From Zhaonella formicivorans (GTDB taxonomy: Bacteria; Bacillota; DUOV01; Zhaonellaceae), in NCBI RefSeq assembly GCF_004353525.1, contig NZ_CP085524.1:496001-560000 (forward strand): a stretch of 64,000 bases of DNA, written 5' to 3'. Below are positions 17,081 through 25,115 of this stretch, one piece after another (positions within the stretch are counted from its first letter, which is position 1; every line of letters begins with the position of its first letter). The position numbers were made by a program, and so were the translations under genes. The notes beneath the pieces are model-generated. The model ran no database searches. It was not told the DNA's origin and saw nothing but the letters and a program-made list of their open reading frames with translations.

Positions 17081-17381
17081 TGGAAATGTAAAAAAACCTT
17101 GCTTAATTAAAGATTACGTTCATTGACAAAGCGAGCCGGAATAGTCAGGTTGAAATTTATCCATAAGGGCATTTGACCCAGCAAAGGAGCAAGGCTGACA
17201 TCCACCTCATGGGCAGGCAGTACGAAGGAATTTAGGGGCACAGACCCTGTGAGACATGGGAGGTTTGCCACCGGAGAACAAGTGGATTACATGGCCGAAA
17301 TACGTTTAAAAGACGCATATTCTGTCGGTATACACTTGTTAATCCAGATATATACAAAAATAGGCATATTGTCCAAGAGGA
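17081..17381 (+). other. Non-coding region upstream of the hydrogenase, unassigned
   Basis: No supportable gene. A possible RNA fold at ~17201-17265 pairs ACCTCATG (17201) with CATGGGAGGT (17254), enclosing a CACAG/CTGTG hairpin at ~17240. I compared it by eye with glycine, Moco, c-di-GMP and fluoride aptamer consensus patterns and found no convincing match. One frame stays open from ~17206 to 17407 but has no ribosome site, no recognisable motif and no start, so I do not call a gene; it may be a relic left by the IS110 insertion. Confidence 0.4.
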
Positions 17382-17410
17382 TTGACTTTGTACAAATGAA
17401 AATCTAAGAT
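17382..17410 (+). promoter_or_regulatory. Vegetative-type promoter of the hydrogenase gene
   Basis: TTGACT (17382-17387) and TAAGAT (17405-17410) are separated by exactly 17 bases, close to the sigma-A consensus. It lies 52 bases before the hydrogenase start codon, with GAGGGAGGAG in between. Confidence 0.65.
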
Positions 17411-17461
17411 TAAGCGAGATTTTCAAAGAAAATTAAAGATTATAGAGGGAGGAGATTAGTT

Positions 17462-18910
17462 ATGGCAATATCTGAACTAGCGAAAATTCGTCGTGACGTT
17501 TTTACCGAGATAGCGCGGCTTGCTTTGTCCGGCAGGTTAAAGGAAATGCCCGATGCAACGAAAAAGATTATACCTGATGGTCCGGCCAGGTACCGTTGCT
17601 GCATTTATAAGGAAAGAGCTATTGTGGAGGAACGGCTGGTTTTAGCCAATGGAGGCAGAAACGGAAAAGGGGAGGAAATCAGCGCAGGGCCGGTAGTACA
17701 AATCCTGGAGACCGCTTGTAACGGTTGTTCCCTGGATAAGTTCACCGTTACCGACGCCTGCGTGGGCTGTGTAGCCCACCATTGTAAAAGCAACTGTCCC
17801 AAGGATGCCATCATGATAGTACAAGGCAGGGCCTATATTGACCAGAGCCGCTGTGTGGAATGCGGCAGTTGCCGGAGGGCATGTAAGTATGGGGCCATTA
17901 TTGAGCTGGCTCGTCCCTGTGAGAGGGCTTGTCCGGTCCAAGCTTTACATGTAGGCGAAGGACGTCTGGCCACAATTGATTACGATAAATGCATATTCTG
18001 CGGAAAATGCGTAGAAGGATGTCCTTTTGGTGCGGCTGCTGACGTTTCTTTTGTAGGACCGGTCTGCGAAGAGCTATATAAAAAAGAGAAAAAGCTATAT
18101 GCAATCCTGGCACCATCAATAGTCGGGCAGTTTGGTGTTAAAGTCACTATCGATCAAATTAAAGCGGCATTAAAATTACTTGGTTTTGCAGGAGTGATGG
18201 AGGCAGCCTGCGGGGCCGATGCTACCGTGATCAGTGAAGGGGAAGAGTTTCTGGAAACAGTGCCCAAGTCAAGGCCTTTTATGACAACATCCTGTTGCCC
18301 TGCCTTTGTGGAAGCTATTGCTAAGCATTTGCCGGAACATCAGAATAAAGTTTCCCATACCCCATCACCTATGGCTTTTGCGGCTAAAATGTTTAAAAAG
18401 GAAGATCCGGATGGGTTGGTTGTTTTTATAGGGCCCTGCATAGCTAAGAAACATGAAGCAACTAAAATTGAAGAAATGGACTACGTGTTAACTTTTGAGG
18501 AATTGTTTGCTATTTTCCATGCCGCCCAGATAAAGCCAGAGGAAGTTGTAGCCGAAGTAGCAAGCCTCGATGAAGCTTCCCGCGATGGGAGGGGTTTTGC
18601 CAAAGCCGGAGGAGTGGCCAAAGCAGTAGAAAATTACCTGCTGGAACGGGATAGCGGCCTTGATATTCACGTTATTGCCTGCCAGGGCATTGCGGAATGC
18701 CTGCAAACCCTCAAGGACATTGCTGCAGGTAAAATTTTTGCCAATTTAGTTGAAGGCATGTCCTGTACGGGTGGATGTGTGGGAGGGCCCGGAGTTCTCA
18801 ACCGACCGCAGATTGTAGGCAAGCAGGTGGAGAAATTGATGCAGGATTCATCTCTGCACAGCCCCTTGGAAAATACCAGAGCCTTGGAAATTCTGCATGA
18901 TGCCAAGTAA
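17462..18910 (+). CDS. [FeFe] hydrogenase, group B-like monomer
   Basis: A 482-residue cytoplasmic hydrogenase that reduces protons or oxidises H2. The N-terminal ~210 residues hold several ferredoxin-type cysteine clusters (CVGCVAHHCKSNCP, CVECGSCRRACKYG, CERACP, CIFCGKCVEGCPFG). The H-cluster motifs are TSCCPAF (~276), GPCIAKKHEA (~323) and MSCTGGCVGGPG (~432). TSCCPAF and the missing [2Fe-2S] N-domain place it near the group B1/B3 type rather than classical HydA1. It stands alone, with its own promoter at 17382 and a strong terminator at 18925, and no HydB/HydC partners, so electrons probably come from ferredoxin. HydEFG maturases are not in the window. Confidence 0.92.
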   Translation: MAISELAKIRRDVFTEIARLALSGRLKEMPDATKKIIPDGPARYRCCIYKERAIVEERLVLANGGRNGKGEEISAGPVVQILETACNGCSLDKFTVTDACVGCVAHHCKSNCPKDAIMIVQGRAYIDQSRCVECGSCRRACKYGAIIELARPCERACPVQALHVGEGRLATIDYDKCIFCGKCVEGCPFGAAADVSFVGPVCEELYKKEKKLYAILAPSIVGQFGVKVTIDQIKAALKLLGFAGVMEAACGADATVISEGEEFLETVPKSRPFMTTSCCPAFVEAIAKHLPEHQNKVSHTPSPMAFAAKMFKKEDPDGLVVFIGPCIAKKHEATKIEEMDYVLTFEELFAIFHAAQIKPEEVVAEVASLDEASRDGRGFAKAGGVAKAVENYLLERDSGLDIHVIACQGIAECLQTLKDIAAGKIFANLVEGMSCTGGCVGGPGVLNRPQIVGKQVEKLMQDSSLHSPLENTRALEILHDAK

Positions 18911-18924
18911 TAAGTTAAATGACA

Positions 18925-18964
18925 GCAAAAAGGAGTTTGGTTTTAGGACCAAACTCCTTTTTGC
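18925..18964 (+). terminator. Intrinsic terminator of the hydrogenase gene
   Basis: A perfect 17-bp stem (18925-18941 with 18948-18964) with a 6-base loop. The right arm ends in a T-rich run (CTTTTTGC), and the mirrored A-run makes it usable from the convergent minus strand gene as well. Confidence 0.85.
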
Positions 18965-19005
18965 CATGCATCCCCCAACTTGCAGAATTACAACTCACTT
19001 ACGAT

Positions 19006-20718
19006 TTAAGAGTTTTCTGCTGTAACTGCTATTTCTTCCTGGTGGCTAGGGTAGGAGATGGGGTAATTCAAATCTTTGGCAACTGGGAACCATGTTTTAA
19101 AACCACCGCTCAAATTTTTTACCCGGGTATAGCCTTTTTGCAGCAGTATCCTGGCTGCCACATAAGCCCTTAAGCCCACCTGACAGTAAATAATAATTTC
19201 CTTATCGCTGGGTATTTCCGCTAAACGCTTGCGCAGCTGGCCTAAGGGAATATTGATGGAGCCGGGAATAAAGCCAGCTTCTTGCTCTGCCTTTTCTCTG
19301 ACATCTAAAATAACTGTGTCCTCCCGGTTAAGATTAGCCAACTGGTGCCAGTGAATAATTTCCACATCGCCCCGCAGGATATTGCCGGCAACATAACCGG
19401 CAATATTGACCGGATCTTTAGCAGAGGAAAATGGAGGAGCATAGGCCAATTCCAACCCGCTTAAATCATCTACATTGGCCTTCAGTCTCAGAGCGGTAGC
19501 TAAAACATCGATGCGTTTATCCACGCCGTCCTGGCCGATTACCTGGGCACCCAAAAGCTCACCTTGCTCGCCAAAAAGAAGTTTAATGGTTAAAGGAGTG
19601 GCCCCCGGATAATACCCTGCATGGGAATTAGTATGGGTGAAGGAGGCAAAATACTTAATCCCTTGGCTTTGTAGCGTTTTTTCATTTTTTCCCGTGGATG
19701 CTACCGTAAGATCAAACACTTTGGCAATAGCCGTACCTTGTACACCGCCGTAAACTGTTGAACGCCCGGCGATAATGTCGGCGGCTAAACGTCCCTGGCG
19801 GTTAGCGGGTCCGGCCAGCGGCAGCCATGCTGGCTGCCCCGTGGAGAAATCGAAGGTCTCTATGGCATCACCAACTGCATAAATTGAAGGATCGGAGGTT
19901 TGGAAATATTCGTTTACCTTAATGGCTTCTTTTTGACCTAATTCCAGACCGGCATCTTTTGCCAGCTGAGTATCGGGCTTAACACCAATAGCCAGGATAA
20001 TTAGATCGGCTAAAATCTTTTTGCCGCTTTGTAAGATTGCCATTGTGCGATTTTCCTGAACATTAAAAGCTGCTACCCCGTCTTGCAGGATGAGATTAAC
20101 CCCTTTCTGGCGCAGGTGGTTATGAACAATAGCTGCCATTTCCCTGTCCAAGTTAAGCATCACCTGTTCTGCCATCTCTACTAATGTAACTTTAAAACCA
20201 CGCAGATGCAGATTTTCAGCCATTTCTAAGCCGATAAAACCGCCGCCTATAACGACCGCTTCACCGCAGGTCTTATTATCCACAGCTTGGATAATGGCAT
20301 CCATATCTGCCATATTGCGCAAAGTAAAAATGCGGGGACTGTCGATACCCGGAATTGGCGGGCGAAGAGGAGCAGCTCCCGGAGACAAAAGCAGAATATC
20401 GTAATTTTCCGTATAGGTTTTGCCGTTCACGTGGTTCAACACGGTTACCTCTTTCTTTTGCCGGTCAATGCATAGCACTTCGCTTCTTACCCGTACATCG
20501 ATACGAAAGCGGTTTTTCATGCTTTCTACTGTTTGAACCAGCAACTGCTGCCGCTCTGTAATGACTTTGCCCACATGATAAGGCAGACCGCAGTTGGCAA
20601 AAGAGATGTATTCCCCTTTTTCGAACACAATAATCTCGGCTTCCTCATTCAAACGACGCAACCTGGCGGCAGCGCTGGCACCGCCAGCTACGCCTCCCAC
20701 AATTAAAATTTTTTGCAT
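19006..20718 (-). CDS. CoA-disulfide reductase with C-terminal rhodanese domain
   Basis: A 570-residue flavoprotein of the CoADR/NADH oxidase/polysulfide reductase group. N-terminal FAD motif ILIVGGVAGGASAAARLRR, redox cysteine in SFANCGLPYH (C43), second dinucleotide motif AVVIGGGFIGLEMAENL (~155), FAD-binding IYAVGDAIE (~277), then a rhodanese domain (~455-555) with active cysteine IIYCQVGLRAYVAAR. Such fusions reduce CoA disulfide, CoA persulfide or polysulfide using NADH or NADPH, useful for sulfur handling in anaerobes. ATG 20718 with GAGGAGG upstream is preferred over the TTG one codon earlier. An ArsR repressor gene lies upstream on the same strand, likely its regulator. Confidence 0.9.
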   Translation of the reverse strand: MQKILIVGGVAGGASAAARLRRLNEEAEIIVFEKGEYISFANCGLPYHVGKVITERQQLLVQTVESMKNRFRIDVRVRSEVLCIDRQKKEVTVLNHVNGKTYTENYDILLLSPGAAPLRPPIPGIDSPRIFTLRNMADMDAIIQAVDNKTCGEAVVIGGGFIGLEMAENLHLRGFKVTLVEMAEQVMLNLDREMAAIVHNHLRQKGVNLILQDGVAAFNVQENRTMAILQSGKKILADLIILAIGVKPDTQLAKDAGLELGQKEAIKVNEYFQTSDPSIYAVGDAIETFDFSTGQPAWLPLAGPANRQGRLAADIIAGRSTVYGGVQGTAIAKVFDLTVASTGKNEKTLQSQGIKYFASFTHTNSHAGYYPGATPLTIKLLFGEQGELLGAQVIGQDGVDKRIDVLATALRLKANVDDLSGLELAYAPPFSSAKDPVNIAGYVAGNILRGDVEIIHWHQLANLNREDTVILDVREKAEQEAGFIPGSINIPLGQLRKRLAEIPSDKEIIIYCQVGLRAYVAARILLQKGYTRVKNLSGGFKTWFPVAKDLNYPISYPSHQEEIAVTAENS

Positions 20719-20828
20719 CAAGTTCTCCTCCTCATTTTTATTACACTTAATCTAAGGCATCAGTTCCGACTTCCCGGTTATATGCTGCAACTGTTTTTGA
20801 CTGAGGTCCAACTGGGGACTGTAAAAAG

Positions 20829-21116
20829 CTAGTTAAAAAGAGCCGAAATCAACTTTCTTACTTGCTCATCGGTTATGCTATAATAAACCTCAATACCTTG
20901 GCGCTGGGCAGTAATAAGACCGGACATGCGTAATTTGGATAAATGCTGGGAGATGGTAGACTGTGGCAAATCAAGACAATATTGCATCTTGCTGACGTTG
21001 CATGCTCCCGAATCCAGCAGGCCCTTGAGGATGCAGAGGCGTACCGGGTGAGCAATAGCTTTCAAGGTTTCCGCCTTAGCAGTGAGCATTTCCAGTTCAT
21101 TTTTAACGTTTTCCAT
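20829..21116 (-). CDS. ArsR-family transcriptional repressor
   Basis: A 95-residue winged-helix protein: LKAIAHPVRLCILKGLL, then LPQSTISQHLSKLRMSGLITAQRQGIEVYYSI, the ArsR recognition helix and wing. Only two cysteines are present (CILKG at ~24 and ACNVSKMQYC), so it may sense thiols or persulfides rather than metals; this is inference. ATG 21116 is chosen because GAGGTG lies seven bases upstream; a GTG two codons earlier overlaps that site. It precedes the CoA-disulfide reductase by about 110 bases and probably controls it. Confidence 0.85.
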   Translation of the reverse strand: MENVKNELEMLTAKAETLKAIAHPVRLCILKGLLDSGACNVSKMQYCLDLPQSTISQHLSKLRMSGLITAQRQGIEVYYSITDEQVRKLISALFN

Positions 21117-21340
21117 AAGATACACCTCACAATATGCGGGAATGCATTTATTTCCGCTTATCTAATTATTATAATACAACGATACACGTGAAAGTACAAT
21201 CGTTCACATAAATTCTTCAATCATTTTTCATATATCCATTAAAATTTATTTTAAACTATGGCCAGGATTATTATATATTATAGGTGATACTCCGATGTTA
21301 GCTGATTACATACAATTTCAAGATAAAGGAGACCGGGGTT

Positions 21341-21949
21341 TTGAAAAGCTTTGCTGAACTAAGAAAAGGAATTGAAAACTGCACTAAATGCTCGTTATAT
21401 AAGACCAGGACTAACGTTGTTTTGGATCGAAAGCCGCAGAAAACTGTTTTATTCCTGCTGGGTGAGGCTCCGGGGGGCCATGAAGATATGGTTTCCGGTG
21501 AGCCTTTCTCCGGAGAAGCCGGAAAAATTTTAACCGACTTTTTAGCCCAAATCGATTTGGACCGCAAACATTGTTATCTTGGGAATACTGTAAAGTGCCG
21601 TCCCACCAAGCCTTCCAGCCGGGGTAGATTCGGCCCCTATGCCAATCGCAAACCAACCTCGGCGGAAATTAAGAGTTGCTCTTCATGGGTAGAGGCGGAA
21701 ATAGGCCTCGTTAAGCCAAAGGTAATTGCCACGTTGGGCGGTGTGCCGCTAAGTACGATTTTAGGCAAACAGGCACGTCTCGAGGATTACCATGGGAAAT
21801 ATTTTTATTCGGCGAAATATGGATGCTTTATTTTTCCCCTTTATCACCCTGCAAGCATTATTTACCGCCGTCAGTTAGCCCAAACATATGCCCAGGATGT
21901 TTTCAAGCTAAAAGAATTTTTGCAGGAATTAAAAAAGCAGGGCAATTAA
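21341..21949 (+). CDS. Family 4 (Fe-S) uracil-DNA glycosylase
   Basis: A 202-residue base-excision repair enzyme that removes uracil from DNA. Type 4 motifs: CTKCSLYKTR at the N-terminus, GEAPGGHEDMVSGEPFSGEAGK (~44-65, catalytic E/D region), YLGNTVKCRP, and PLYHPASIIYRR (~165) in place of the usual HPAAxLR. Cysteines at ~15, 18, ~110 and ~160 are placed to bind the [4Fe-4S] cluster. Start is TTG with AAGGAGA upstream. Its stop codon lies inside a bidirectional terminator shared with the convergent DUF3243 gene. No operon partners. Confidence 0.88.
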   Translation: MKSFAELRKGIENCTKCSLYKTRTNVVLDRKPQKTVLFLLGEAPGGHEDMVSGEPFSGEAGKILTDFLAQIDLDRKHCYLGNTVKCRPTKPSSRGRFGPYANRKPTSAEIKSCSSWVEAEIGLVKPKVIATLGGVPLSTILGKQARLEDYHGKYFYSAKYGCFIFPLYHPASIIYRRQLAQTYAQDVFKLKEFLQELKKQGN

Positions 21950-21964
21950 ACCCTGCCTTTTTAA
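21932..21964. terminator. Bidirectional terminator between UDG and DUF3243 genes
   Basis: AAAAAGCAGGG (21932) pairs with CCCTGCCTTTTT (21951) around an 8-base loop. An A-run before and T-run after the stem let it work in both directions. It overlaps both gene ends. Confidence 0.8.
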
Positions 21965-22215
21965 TGTATTTTTCTGTTTTCAATAAGTTTAATCAGCATG
22001 CTGACTAAAGCTTCCTGCTCCTCAACGCCACCTACCGTCCACATTTCTTTTAGCAGGCGGTTTTCCGGGATGTCGGGCTTAATATTCTCCGCCAAAAAAT
22101 CCCCGAGTTTTGCTGCTGATTTGCTGATTAGTTTATTGGGTAGGCCAGCCGCCTTAGCTTTTTCCAGGGCAGTGCCTAGAGTATCCAACCATTGGTCAAA
22201 ATTATTTATTTCCAA
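21961..22215 (-). CDS. DUF3243 family protein (YmfJ-like)
   Basis: An 84-residue all-helical protein of the Firmicute DUF3243 family: W-xx-LG near the N-terminus (FDQWLDTLGTALEKAKAAG), KLGDFLAENIKPDIPENRLLKEMW, and VEEQEALVSMLIKLIEN at the end. No biochemical role is known to me. Start is TTG with AAGGAGG nine bases upstream. Confidence 0.8.
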   Translation of the reverse strand: MEINNFDQWLDTLGTALEKAKAAGLPNKLISKSAAKLGDFLAENIKPDIPENRLLKEMWTVGGVEEQEALVSMLIKLIENRKIH

Positions 22216-22366
22216 AAATGCAGCCTCCTTTTTCCCGTTTAAATTATTTTGTTACTTCTGCGGTCAACTATGCGACAAATATTTCACAAAAAGTAAATAG
22301 AAAATCACGAAAAATGTTTTAAAACCAGCGAAAAATAGCAAAATTATAAGTAAGGAGGGAAAATAA

Positions 22367-22543
22367 ATGCTGACTAGAGAAATGGGCGCAGTTAAAGTGA
22401 AGGCGATGGGACAATACATTCCTATTCCTCAAAAGAAAAGAAAAAAGCAACTCCCTGCCGTCGTAAAGGAGCGTTTAAATTATCCAACGGTAGAATCCTA
22501 TTTGGAAGAGGTAGTAAACCCAGTACAAGATGATAATATATAA
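22367..22543 (+). CDS. Hypothetical 58-residue basic protein
   Basis: A short frame with an excellent ribosome site (AAGGAGGG, 8 bases before ATG). The protein has a lysine/arginine-rich centre (PQKKRKKQLPAV, ~22-33) and an acidic C-terminus (SYLEEVVNPVQDDN). I do not recognise a family. It lies 70 bases before yqeY on the same strand and may share its transcript. The pattern of a basic patch followed by an acidic tail could mean nucleic-acid or ribosome contact, but this is speculation. Confidence 0.6.
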   Translation: MLTREMGAVKVKAMGQYIPIPQKKRKKQLPAVVKERLNYPTVESYLEEVVNPVQDDNI

Positions 22544-22613
22544 TCCACCTTTAACTGGGCAATAGTTTAAATTGGCTTCATTGTAAGTTACAATTAGTTA
22601 GGGGTGGTTAAAA

Positions 22614-23057
22614 ATGTCCGTGTTGGAACAATTGAACGAAGATTTAAAAACGGCTATGAAAAGCGGTGAAAAAGAAAAGGTATCTACAATCCGTATGGCC
22701 AAAGCAGCAATACAAAATGCAAAAATCAAAAAAGGCCAAGATCTAAGCCAAGAAGAGATTATAGAAGTGCTGTTTAAAGAAGTCAAGCAGCGGAAGGATG
22801 CTATACCGCAGTTTTCCGGACATCCCGACAAAGTGGAAGCTTTGGAACGGGAAATAGCAATCTTGAACCAGTACCTGCCACAGCTGATGGGGGAAGATGA
22901 GATTATGCGGGTGATCAGGGAAAGTATTGCTGTTCTTAATCCTGCCGGTCCCAAGGAAAAAGGCAAAGTAATGGGCTATTTGATGCCGAAGCTAAAGGGC
23001 AAAGCGGACGGGCAGGCAGTAAGTAGACTAGTTGATAAAGCTTTAACCGAATTGTAA
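22614..23057 (+). CDS. yqeY: GatB/YqeY domain protein
   Basis: A 147-residue YqeY-type protein: LNEDLKTAMKSGEKEKVSTIRM at the N-terminus, QRKDAIPQF, LNQYLPQLM and KGKVMGYLMPKLKGKADGQAVSRLVDKAL at the end. The fold matches the tail domain of GatB and is linked to tRNA-dependent amidation in the literature, though the free-standing protein has no firm role. In Firmicutes it often follows rpsU; here it does not. A clear terminator follows at 23069. Confidence 0.9.
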   Translation: MSVLEQLNEDLKTAMKSGEKEKVSTIRMAKAAIQNAKIKKGQDLSQEEIIEVLFKEVKQRKDAIPQFSGHPDKVEALEREIAILNQYLPQLMGEDEIMRVIRESIAVLNPAGPKEKGKVMGYLMPKLKGKADGQAVSRLVDKALTEL

Positions 23058-23068
23058 GTTTCTAACAA

Positions 23069-23098
23069 GACCGGCTTTGTTATGCCGGTCTTTTTTCT
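23069..23098 (+). terminator. Intrinsic terminator of yqeY
   Basis: GACCGGC (23069-23075) pairs with GCCGGTC (23084-23090), followed by TTTTTTCTTTT. Confidence 0.85.
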
Positions 23099-23234
23099 TT
23101 TACAGCTTTTCTAAGCCCCTCTCTCCAGCCGTTACCAGGCAAATTAAGTTTCCACTCAAGCACTTTTAAGCTGTAGGTGAATAATATGAGTTTAGGCGTG
23201 TAACAAAAATGCAGCTCTGCAAGGAGGGATAGGT

Positions 23235-24896
23235 TTGTACATAACAATTACAACCGATGTTTTAATAATTGGGGGCGGCAGTGCAGGTACATATGCAGCC
23301 ATTAAGGCCAAAGAAAAAGCCCCCGAGCTTAATGTCTTAGTACTGGAAAAAGCCCATATTGAACGTAGCGGCGCTATTGCCAGGGGGATGGACGCGGTGA
23401 ATAACGCTGTTGTTCCCGGCGTGGCAACACCGGAAAAATACGTGGAGGAAGTCACCAAAGCCAACGATGGTGTGTTGGATCAGGAAACTTGCTATGTTTT
23501 AGCCCGGCAAAGCTACCCGATGTTGTCGGAACTGGAAAGTTGGGGAGTCAAGTTTCCTAAAGATGAAAACGGAAACTTTATAGTCCACCATATTCATCCC
23601 GAAGGCAGATATACCGTACCTATGGATGCGGAGGACCTGAAAAAGATCTTGGCCCGGGAAGTTGTAAAACGGGGTGTGGAGGTTTTAAACAGGCATACCG
23701 TGACCAGCTTGCTGACCAGGGAAGGCAAAGTGACAGGGGCAACCGCGCTCAATACCAGGACCGGAGAATTTGTCGTTGTCAACGCCAAAGCGGTAGTTTT
23801 GACAACAGGCGCTGCCGGGCGTTTTGGGCTTCCTGCATCCGGTTACTTGACGGCTACCTACGAGTTTCCGGGTAACGCCGGGGACGGCTATGCCATGGCC
23901 TACCGGGCGGGGGCGGAGTTAACAGGTTTGGAATGTTTTCAGATTAACCCTCTTATTAAGGATTATAACGGACCTTCTTGTGGGTATGTGGTCAGCCCTT
24001 ACGGGGGGTACATGGCTAACGCTTTTGGCGAGAGGTTTACAACAACCGGTTACTGGTCTGGACACCTTTTGAGCAAAATAAAAGAGGAAATTGATGCCGG
24101 CCGCGGGCCGGTATATTTAAAAATGAACCATTTAGATGAGGAGACAATCCGTACCCTGGAAAATATCCTTTATGTTAATGAGCGACCAAGCAGAGGAAAA
24201 TTCAACGCCGGGCGCCGGGTAGATATCAGGGAGCATATGGTGGAGTTACATCTGAGCGAACCCACTTTATGCAGCGGTCACAGTTCTTCAGGTGTTTGGG
24301 TTAACGAGCGGGCTGAATCATCGGTGCCGGGATTGTTTGTGGCAGGTGATGTGGCATGCGTTCCGCATCAGTATCTGGCAGGTGCTTTTGTTTTCGGAGG
24401 TATAGCCGGGAGTAATGCAGCTGAATGGGCTAAAGAATTTTCCTGGCTTGAGCCCGACCCGGGGCAAATTGAGCAGGAAAGAGACAGGGTTTTTGCTCCG
24501 CTGCAGAGGAAGGAAGGCATCAAACCCGCGTTAATGGAGTATAAATTACGTAAGACAGTCAGCGACTACCTGTTTCCTCCGAAAACCGAGCATCGTTTGG
24601 ATATTGCCTTGGAACGCTTCCGTCGTTTTGCGGAAGAAGATTTGCCGATGCTCTATGCTGCAGACTTCCATGAGCTGGGGAAAGCATTGGAAGTGGAATG
24701 CATTCTGGATTGTGCTATTATGGCTGCGGAAGCTTCCAAGTACAGAAAGGAAAGCCGTTGGGGATTCCTGCATCTGCGTGCCGATTACCCTGAACGGGAT
24801 GATGCCAATTGGCTAAAGCACGTGATAATTAAAAAGAACCCGGCAGCCGGCAAAATGGAAATTTATACCAAACCGGTACGGGTTAGGGGGAGGTAA
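23235..24896 (+). CDS. AprA-like FAD-dependent oxidoreductase (fumarate reductase/APS reductase superfamily)
   Basis: A 553-residue soluble flavoprotein. FAD motif VLIIGGGSAGTYAAIKA (~10-26), LEKAHIERSGAIARGMDAVN (~40-58), VVLTTGAAGRFGLPASGY (~188), ECFQINP (~233), and FVAGDVACVPHQYLAGAFVFGG (~372), which with the two-subunit arrangement resembles the alpha subunit of adenylylsulfate reductase more than fumarate reductase. It is about 80-100 residues shorter than typical AprA. TTG 23235 with AAGGAGGG is the start. The next gene, 4 bases on, encodes a small ferredoxin in the position of AprB, and the following genes encode a sulfonate-type importer. I infer a role in the redox handling of sulfite or an organosulfonate; true APS reductase activity is unproven. 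Confidence 0.8.
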   Translation: MYITITTDVLIIGGGSAGTYAAIKAKEKAPELNVLVLEKAHIERSGAIARGMDAVNNAVVPGVATPEKYVEEVTKANDGVLDQETCYVLARQSYPMLSELESWGVKFPKDENGNFIVHHIHPEGRYTVPMDAEDLKKILAREVVKRGVEVLNRHTVTSLLTREGKVTGATALNTRTGEFVVVNAKAVVLTTGAAGRFGLPASGYLTATYEFPGNAGDGYAMAYRAGAELTGLECFQINPLIKDYNGPSCGYVVSPYGGYMANAFGERFTTTGYWSGHLLSKIKEEIDAGRGPVYLKMNHLDEETIRTLENILYVNERPSRGKFNAGRRVDIREHMVELHLSEPTLCSGHSSSGVWVNERAESSVPGLFVAGDVACVPHQYLAGAFVFGGIAGSNAAEWAKEFSWLEPDPGQIEQERDRVFAPLQRKEGIKPALMEYKLRKTVSDYLFPPKTEHRLDIALERFRRFAEEDLPMLYAADFHELGKALEVECILDCAIMAAEASKYRKESRWGFLHLRADYPERDDANWLKHVIIKKNPAAGKMEIYTKPVRVRGR

Positions 24897-24900
24897 CATT

Positions 24901-25098
24901 ATGAGCAGTAATTTCAAAGTGAACGAACAATGCAACGGCTGTGGGTTATGTGTGGAGATTTGCCCTATGGATGTACTCCGCATGAACGATGACAACAAAC
25001 CCTATATGAAATACGACGAATGCTGGTATTGTGACGCTTGCGAAAAGGATTGCCCTATGCAGGCAATTACCGTGGAGATTCCATACTTAGTCAGATAA
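24901..25098 (+). CDS. 2[4Fe-4S] ferredoxin, AprB-like partner
   Basis: A 65-residue dicluster ferredoxin: CNGCGLCVEICPMDVLRM (~11-28) and CWYCDACEKDCPMQAITVE (~41-59). It starts 4 bases after the flavoprotein stop with GGGGGAGG upstream, so the two are translationally coupled and likely form a complex in which the ferredoxin carries electrons to the FAD. It lacks the long C-terminal tail of true AprB (about 150 residues). Confidence 0.88.
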   Translation: MSSNFKVNEQCNGCGLCVEICPMDVLRMNDDNKPYMKYDECWYCDACEKDCPMQAITVEIPYLVR

Positions 25099-25115
25099 CG
25101 AGAGGGGAATGGTAT

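Noticed and set aside
17160-17280. Possible riboswitch before the hydrogenase gene
   Set aside because: The segment has some stem potential and CACAG/CTGTG hairpin, but I could not match it to glycine, Moco, fluoride or c-di-GMP consensus cores; it also lies upstream of a good promoter, so it may not be transcribed with the gene.
17206-17407. Plus-strand frame with 67 open codons before the hydrogenase
   Set aside because: No start codon with ribosome site, no recognised motif, and it runs into the promoter; treated as chance or relic.
24901-25098. True AprB
   Set aside because: The protein is only 65 residues and lacks the long C-terminal tail of AprB; it is called a small ferredoxin partner.
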